DNA of 64,000 nt. Origin: [Phialemoniopsis] sp. UDSM-2020. Taxonomy: Eukaryota > Ascomycota > Sordariomycetes > Thyridiales > Thyridiaceae. The DNA lies in contig JAEILZ010000008.1 in the NCBI GenBank assembly GCA_018873225.1, forward strand, positions 2,046,001-2,110,000, given 5' to 3'. Position numbers and translations under genes: made by a program. The first letter of the stretch is position 1; the number at the start of each line of letters is the position of its first letter. The notes under the pieces were generated by a model. That model was not told where the DNA came from and ran no database searches. It was given only the letters and a program-made list of their open reading frames with translations. Positions 58,875 through 64,000 of the stretch are shown one piece after another.

Positions 58875-60048
58875 GTCGATACTCGGCTCGGTCGTCGGAT
58901 GTCAAGCATGCAACCCCCGTGAACAAGCGCATTGGCAAGCGCGGAGATGCATCTCTTCGCACCAACAACAATCAAGATCCCTCTGTAGGTGCGAATCTGC
59001 ACCGAAGAATCTCCCCGATACCGCCATAAGCCCGCCTTGGTGAAAGGACGCCGGCGGCATCCTCCACCGTCATAAATCTGGGGCAGCTCAGCACTATGTC
59101 TACGGGAGGGGCGTGCATCGCAAGTTCCAATCCGTCTCTCACCCACCCCCATTTTTAGGTCTTGCCTCTCCGACCCAAGCCTGCGAATGAGATCATCCCC
59201 CCGTCCTGTCGATCTTGTTGCTAGTGACGAGGCTGGCTCTGGGACCGGTCGATTTGAAATGATTCTGTACGGATAGTCCAACCCTATTCTGACGAACGGA
59301 GGTGTCATCGATATCTTGTAGCTAGCCGAATTTGTGTGTTTCCGTGATAGAGTAATCGCCAGGAAACAAATATGCACGAACAAGCGCCGACCGTCAAGAG
59401 ACAAGCGCCAATCTTGCTTTGTTTCGCATCTATTCATAGCCGCCCGCTGTAGGCGCTGCCAGATGCTGCATGTCGGACGCCACGGCGTTCAAGCCTTACG
59501 CACAATGATGATGTGAACGACTAGACTACTGCCGAGCGCCAAAATATTGCTTGATTGTCTCATTTGTGCTTCCTTTTTCTCTGCCCATCCTTATTCCCGC
59601 CCAAGCGTGTCTGGTTCCTTGATGTGCTGAAAAGAAAACGAGAAAAAGCACCCTGTCTAGCGCCCGGAGATCGCCCGTGCGGTGGGGCCCAAGTCCAGTG
59701 GAAAGAGTCCGCCAGCCTCCGCACAACTGCCCGCCCTTCCAGCCAACTCTTCCGACTCGGCCTTGCTTTTCCCTCCTCCTGTCCCCCCCCACACCGACTA
59801 GGCTTAGCTTCACCGCAAAAACTCGGCCGATCGCACACCGAACGCGGACAAGCGAACGCAGCCAGCACACCGTGTTTCCTGTTCCTGATCTGCACACGCG
59901 CTTACGGCTGCTTCTCGTTTTAAGTTTGGTTGGGCTGAAGCCTGCGTCGGGAAAAAGAAGCTCGCTTCAGATAGCAGAGATCACTAAACCGTGGGGATTG
60001 CCGTAAACCCGCACAACTGAAGAGTACTACGGTGCAAACCAAGCAAAG

Positions 60049-61142
60049 ATGCCGCCCACTCAGCTCCCGGAGTCCGGGAACCCCTTGTAAGTCGAGTTGG
60101 AGTTGTTGCTAGTCCCCCGTGCTTCACATGAGAGGTACCAGTCCAGCAAAGCATTGCAGACCGACCCCAACCAACGCAGTCTACCATATCTCTATCACGA
60201 GGAAGGGAGAACTCTATAATCACGAGAATTTGGTCCTTACAGACTACGTTATGAGACGATGCTAACCATACCGGTCTCACATATAGGGTTTTCTTTGACA
60301 TCACTCTAGGAGGTATGTAATCCCCGTTCTCTCTTTCCGTCTCGGAACCCCCCGGCCAGAACTGGGGCCGGGGCCGGGGTCCGGCGACCAAGCCCCGGCC
60401 CGGAGGCCCCAAGGTTGAGGACCACAGACCCAACATCACCATCATGTCTGACACTCTCTTATCTCCATAGGTGAGCCTCTTGGCCGGATCACCTTTGAGC
60501 TCTTTGCCGACGTCGTCCCCAAGACGGCCGAGAACTTCCGGCAGTTCTGCACTGGCGAGCACAAGGACAACCTACGCCGGCCGCAGGGCTACAAGGGCTC
60601 CAAATTCCACCGTATCGTGAGTATTCTCTCACACACCTAATTCTCTACTGGTGCTGGCTACATACTAACCCATTCCACTAGATCCGGGACTTTATGTGCC
60701 AGGGCGGCGACTTCCTCCATGGCGACGGCACGGGCTCCACGTGCATCTACGGCACCAAGGCCTTTGCCGACGAGAACTTCAACCTAAAGCACGACCAGCC
60801 CGGTCTGCTTTCCATGGCTGTATGTTTTGATCTGATTCTCCTAGCCCTATTTCCGAGCCGTGTCAGGCTCCCTTTTTACCTCTTGTCGCTCCGTTTGCCT
60901 CTGTGTTGTGCGAGACCAGACTGACAAACGAGCCAATTCAGAACGCCGGGCCCAACAGCAACGGCTCCCAGTTCTTCATCACGACGGTGCCGACGCCCTT
61001 CCTCGACGGCAAGCACGTCGTCTTTGGCAGGGTCGTCGACGGCATGGACGTCGTCAAGAAGATGGAGGGCACCAAGACGGGCTACAAGGGCAAGGACGTG
61101 CCCAACCTCGACGTCGTCGTCGCGCAGTGCGGTGAGATGTGA
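60049..61142 (+). CDS. cyp3: Peptidyl-prolyl cis-trans isomerase H (cyclophilin H)
   Basis: Five exons (60049-60086, 60287-60312, 60471-60616, 60682-60819, 60942-61142) give 182 residues; human PPIH has 177. The cyclophilin core is complete: [58 protein letters not shown] and [11 protein letters not shown]. The short N-terminal lead ([13 protein letters not shown]) and CGEM end are PPIH features. PPIH isomerises prolyl bonds and binds the U4/U6 snRNP proteins Prp3/Prp4 in the spliceosome. At the cyclosporin-contact tryptophan of classical cyclophilins the sequence has Phe136 (TPFLDGKH). Exon 2 is only 26 nt. Confidence 0.93.
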
Positions 61143-62049
61143 AGGATGAATGGAGGAAAAGGTGCAACTGCCGATTCAAGACTGCCTTGTCTCCCATGGC
61201 AAAGGGAATCGGTGTGATGAGGGGGAAGCAGGAGGATACCGGCCTGGGAAATCAAAACGGAGAAGTTGGGGAATACCAAAAAGGTGAGAGGGTCTGACTT
61301 GCGGGACGGTCAGTCACAGTCAGTATGACGAGGAAGAGACAGGAACATGACAATGATACCAAAGCAATCAAAACAAGTCACACAGTCATCTACGACATTG
61401 CGTCCCACCTCACCGTGCCACATTCTGCAACATGAGTGAACCTGTGTCTCTTGTGTGAGAAAGTGGTACTCGAATCTCGGATTTTGACATGTATGGCTGC
61501 AATATTTCAACGCGAACTACACGAGACCCCCCTATGATGGACTGAGACGGGCTCCCAAGAGCCAGGGCATGCAAAATGAAGAATAAAGACTTCTGTTGGA
61601 AAAACGTAAACTAACTCCTGAATGGTTATGGTATCTCTGGTATGCAAAGCCCTCCCTAGGACCTGGAGCCGAAAAAGAAGCTCCGGTGTCGTATATCCCT
61701 TTCCGTCATGTCCATCATCCAGCTCATACCCGGGTTTCCCTTTCCATGCCTCGTATCTCTCTACCTTCTAGCAAAGGCAAGAACATGGGCAGTTGTCAGA
61801 TACCGCACCCCTGAAAACGCCGTACCCTGGTAAAAGTTTTCTGTATACCTCCTCCCCCCTGAAAGAAGAAAACACCGCAAAACCCTATCTCAAAATTTGT
61901 ATGTACGAATTGAAGAAAGCCCGTCCGGGAGCAATGCCCAAAAAATGCTTTGTCCGGGAAGTCCACGTCCCCATTTGTAACACCCCCTTCCCACAATGCC
62001 AATAGTCTTTGTGATATTCCGAGTCAAAGAGACAAGGAAGACCAGCCCC
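61143..62049. other. Convergent 3' intergenic, 907 bp
   Basis: This lies between the stop codons of cyclophilin H (+) and the DUF7492 gene (-). Short frames only; no feature is recognised. Confidence 0.5.
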
Positions 62050-63570
62050 TTAATACCCAAAGTGCCACTCGCCAGCCCCACGGCGCACCCGCCTAACGCG
62101 CTGCCTCAGGAAAGGACTGACTTCAGGGCGGGCGGCGCCGGGCTTGGTCGTCGTCGGCTGAGGAAGGCCTGCCGAGGCTACCAAGGTAGACTTAGTCGTA
62201 GTCGTGGGCGTGGGTGTGCTCTGCACATCGGCAGGAGTAGACTGCTGCTGGGTCTTGCTGGCCGCCGGCGCCGGGCTTGATGACGCAGCAGAAGAGGAGG
62301 AAGCCTGGCTGCTCTGACGCGCGGGTGTTGCGCTGGTGCTCAGGGTCGAAGGGGTCGGCGCCGAACTCTTTTTGCTACCACCGTTGCCTCCTCTGGCAGG
62401 CGCCGGGCTGTTTGCCGCAGCGCCGGCAGTCACGGTGACGGTGGTAACGCCCTGCGTGACAGTCACGGTCTTGACATGCTCGTCATCGCCGCTGCCCTTG
62501 CTCTTGCCGCCGCCGCCCCTCCCGCTGCCCTTAGTAGGGGTGGGCGAGCCGGCATCGGGGCGGTTGTCAGCGCCGCCGGGGCCGGCCTGCTTGACGGGGA
62601 CGACGAACTGCTCGCCCGTAAGCTGCTCGAAAGAGGCAGAGTTGCCCACGTCCTGGTCCTTGGCGAACGCCCCGGAGACCTTCTTACTGCCCCCGTTGGT
62701 GGTGCTGCCCTTGGCCCCGGTGTCGCAGCTGGGCGACTTGACGTCGCCGAGCTCCGACGAGCAGGGGTCGACGACCTTGATGGTCATGCAGCTGGTGTAG
62801 GCCTCGAGCTCCTTGACCTTGGCATCACCAGAGGGCTGGTCCGTCTTGGCGTCGGCCGTCGTCATGGTTGGCCAGTTCCAGACCCAGTAGATGGCGTACT
62901 CCTTGCCGACCTCGAGGTCATCGCGGAGCTGGAAGTCGCTCTGGCACCAGAGGTTGTCGCCCTGCACGCCGCCATCGATTTTCTTAAAATCTTGCTGGCG
63001 CTGCTGGGAGATCCTGTCGGGGTTCCTCTGGTAGCATCTGCCATCATCGTAATTCCTCGTCGCCAGGAGGCGGCCCTTGCCATTGCCGCCAGTACCGTCG
63101 GCATTCCACTTGTTGAAGATGTCGGCAAAGTTGGCGTTGTTGTCCAGCTCCGTGGTGCCGTAGATATAGACAGTCCCGCGATTCAGGGGCTTGTTGGCCT
63201 GGTTCTGAGGCAACGTAACGTGGCCGTTTTCTTGGTAGCGGAGCGCGATCCAGTCGCCTGGCGCGGCGGTGAGGATGGGAAATTGCGCGTTATTGCTGCC
63301 AAAGGCCTGTGTAGACTTGCACATCTTGTCGTCGGCGTGGATTACCTTGCCGTCGGGGCGGGCGTTAGGTGGCATCAAGTATGTGTACTGCTCGTCGACA
63401 CTGGCGAGACCAGCGCGTCCCATATACCCGTTGATGAAGCCAGCAGGGTCGACAAAAGTACCATTTGGTGCTATCCTATTGAGTTGTTCCACCCAAGTAT
63501 GTGCTACCAAGGGCTGGGCCAAAGCCAAAATGAGAGCTGCCGCGGCAGCTGCTCGAGTGGATGTTGGCAT
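62050..63570 (-). CDS. Secreted DUF7492 protein with predicted N-terminal histidine
   Basis: A single exon of 506 residues. The signal peptide is MPTSTRAAAAAALILALAQP followed by LVA, and predicted cleavage leaves His24 as the first mature residue (HTWVEQLNRIAPNGTF). The conserved globular part (to about residue 270) contains FVDPAGFINGYMGR, YTYLMPPN, MCKSTQ, IALRYQENGHVTLP, NRGTVYIYGT and EYAIYWVWNWPT, with several cysteines. This matches the fungal DUF7492 family, which I know as uncharacterised. The rest is a Ser/Thr/Ala/Pro-rich, probably O-glycosylated linker, ending in a short basic segment. A mature N-terminal His plus an internal Gly-His resembles the copper-binding histidine brace of lytic polysaccharide monooxygenases, so a copper oxidase role is possible but unproven. 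Confidence 0.85.
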   Translation of the reverse strand: MPTSTRAAAAAALILALAQPLVAHTWVEQLNRIAPNGTFVDPAGFINGYMGRAGLASVDEQYTYLMPPNARPDGKVIHADDKMCKSTQAFGSNNAQFPILTAAPGDWIALRYQENGHVTLPQNQANKPLNRGTVYIYGTTELDNNANFADIFNKWNADGTGGNGKGRLLATRNYDDGRCYQRNPDRISQQRQQDFKKIDGGVQGDNLWCQSDFQLRDDLEVGKEYAIYWVWNWPTMTTADAKTDQPSGDAKVKELEAYTSCMTIKVVDPCSSELGDVKSPSCDTGAKGSTTNGGSKKVSGAFAKDQDVGNSASFEQLTGEQFVVPVKQAGPGGADNRPDAGSPTPTKGSGRGGGGKSKGSGDDEHVKTVTVTQGVTTVTVTAGAAANSPAPARGGNGGSKKSSAPTPSTLSTSATPARQSSQASSSSAASSSPAPAASKTQQQSTPADVQSTPTPTTTTKSTLVASAGLPQPTTTKPGAARPEVSPFLRQRVRRVRRGAGEWHFGY

Positions 63571-64000
63571 GTTGGTTGAAAATGCGTTTTGGAAATGTTC
63601 GTTTGAATGTGATACCGTGTATCTTCGTAGGTTGCGTTCTCGTTAGATATGCGTCGTGTGCTCCGTCGATTCGTAGCAGGTTCGTTGCTTAAATGTCCGT
63701 TCGTTGTTGGTGCAGTGTGTAACGCGAGATCGCGCGGCGAATTCGCTCGTGGCAGTGTAAGTGTTTCTTTGATTTCTTTCTCTGTCGAGTATTCGAAGAG
63801 CAAGCGTAAGGAGTGGCTGGCCTCGAGTTCGAGGTTTGAAAAAGGAGTGGGAGTGTAACGCCCAGCGTGAACAGCCCTGCTGTTCCAAGAAAGAAATGAA
63901 GAAGAGACAAAGATGTTGTTCTTGCACCTATGAAGGCATGATGTGCGAGAATGACACAAGATAGGTGAAAGGGTCCTTTGACAATGGGTGTTGATGTGCT
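63571..64000. other. Upstream region of the DUF7492 gene, 430 bp to window edge
   Basis: This is the 5' flank of the preceding minus-strand gene. A + frame at 63649-63858 has no recognisable content. Nothing else is seen. Confidence 0.5.

Larger units (their letters stand above)
55638..60048. other. Gene-free 4.4 kb stretch
   Basis: No gene model is supported. Frames of 100-196 codons (for example 57349-57783 + and 58847-59437 -) are Arg/Ser-rich with no domain and overlap others. It contains copy B of the dispersed repeat (58023-58089) and a short tandem repeat (58848-58874). It is the upstream region of both the RING-H2 gene and cyclophilin H. I read it as partly decayed repeat DNA, which is inference. 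Confidence 0.5.

Noticed and set aside
58847..59437. 196-codon frame on the minus strand
   Set aside because: It is Arg-rich with no recognisable motif, and its C-terminal end is made by the 9-bp tandem repeat (RWPRWPR).

Overview
This is a gene-dense piece of a filamentous ascomycete nuclear chromosome, most likely class Sordariomycetes. The evidence is short introns (about 40-120 bp) with GTRNGT donors and CTRAC-like branch points, GC-biased third positions, and proteins typical of Pezizomycotina: a CYT-18-type mitochondrial tyrosyl-tRNA synthetase, a LaeA-like methyltransferase, a DUF1776 protein, a DUF7492 secreted protein, an Rlm1 MADS factor and a Zn(II)2Cys6 regulator. I rebuilt the genes by joining exons by eye. 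Every multi-exon model given here closes in frame with GT/AG introns.

Layout. 0-4.8 kb: the 3' end of an unidentified gene, a doubtful small ORF, an F-box protein (-), then 2.4 kb without a gene. 4.8-10.1 kb, all +: acetamidase-type amidase, class I SAM methyltransferase, DUF1776 protein. 10.3-12.9 kb, all -: the five-CCCH-finger mRNA 3'-end factor Yth1 and a UMTA/LaeA-like methyltransferase with an 18-nt exon. 12.9-16.0 kb: gene-free, with relic-like sequence and one copy of a degenerate repeat. 16.0-25.4 kb: the divergent mitochondrial pair SdhD (-) and mt TyrRS (+), then NPR2 (-), the ubiquilin Dsk2 (-) and succinate-semialdehyde dehydrogenase (-). 26.4-30.6 kb: a Zn2Cys6 regulator (-) divergent from a secreted GH79 glycosidase (+), with a CGG-N6-CCG palindrome close to the GH79 start. 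31.1-34.5 kb: TAF1 (+). 34.5-38.7 kb: a 4.2 kb gene-free stretch upstream of the MADS-box gene rlm1 (+). 41.5-51.7 kb: D-serine dehydratase (+), then Arp4, PIG-P and Vps8 (all -). 52.3-55.6 kb: a GPALPP/DUF3752 protein (+) and a membrane RING-H2 protein (-), convergent. 55.6-60.0 kb: another 4.4 kb gene-free stretch holding the second repeat copy. 60.0-63.6 kb: cyclophilin H (+) and a secreted DUF7492 protein (-), convergent.

Most genes are conserved housekeeping functions: transcription (TAF1, Arp4), RNA processing (Yth1, cyclophilin H), mitochondria (SdhD, TyrRS, SSADH), trafficking and nutrient signalling (Vps8, NPR2), GPI anchors (PIG-P) and protein turnover (Dsk2, F-box, RING). The accessory interest lies in four places: the regulator/GH79 pair, the secreted DUF7492 protein with a histidine at its predicted mature N-terminus, the amidase/methyltransferase neighbourhood, and the two gene-free zones that share a decayed repeat. 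I found no tRNA, rRNA, CRISPR array or intact transposon.
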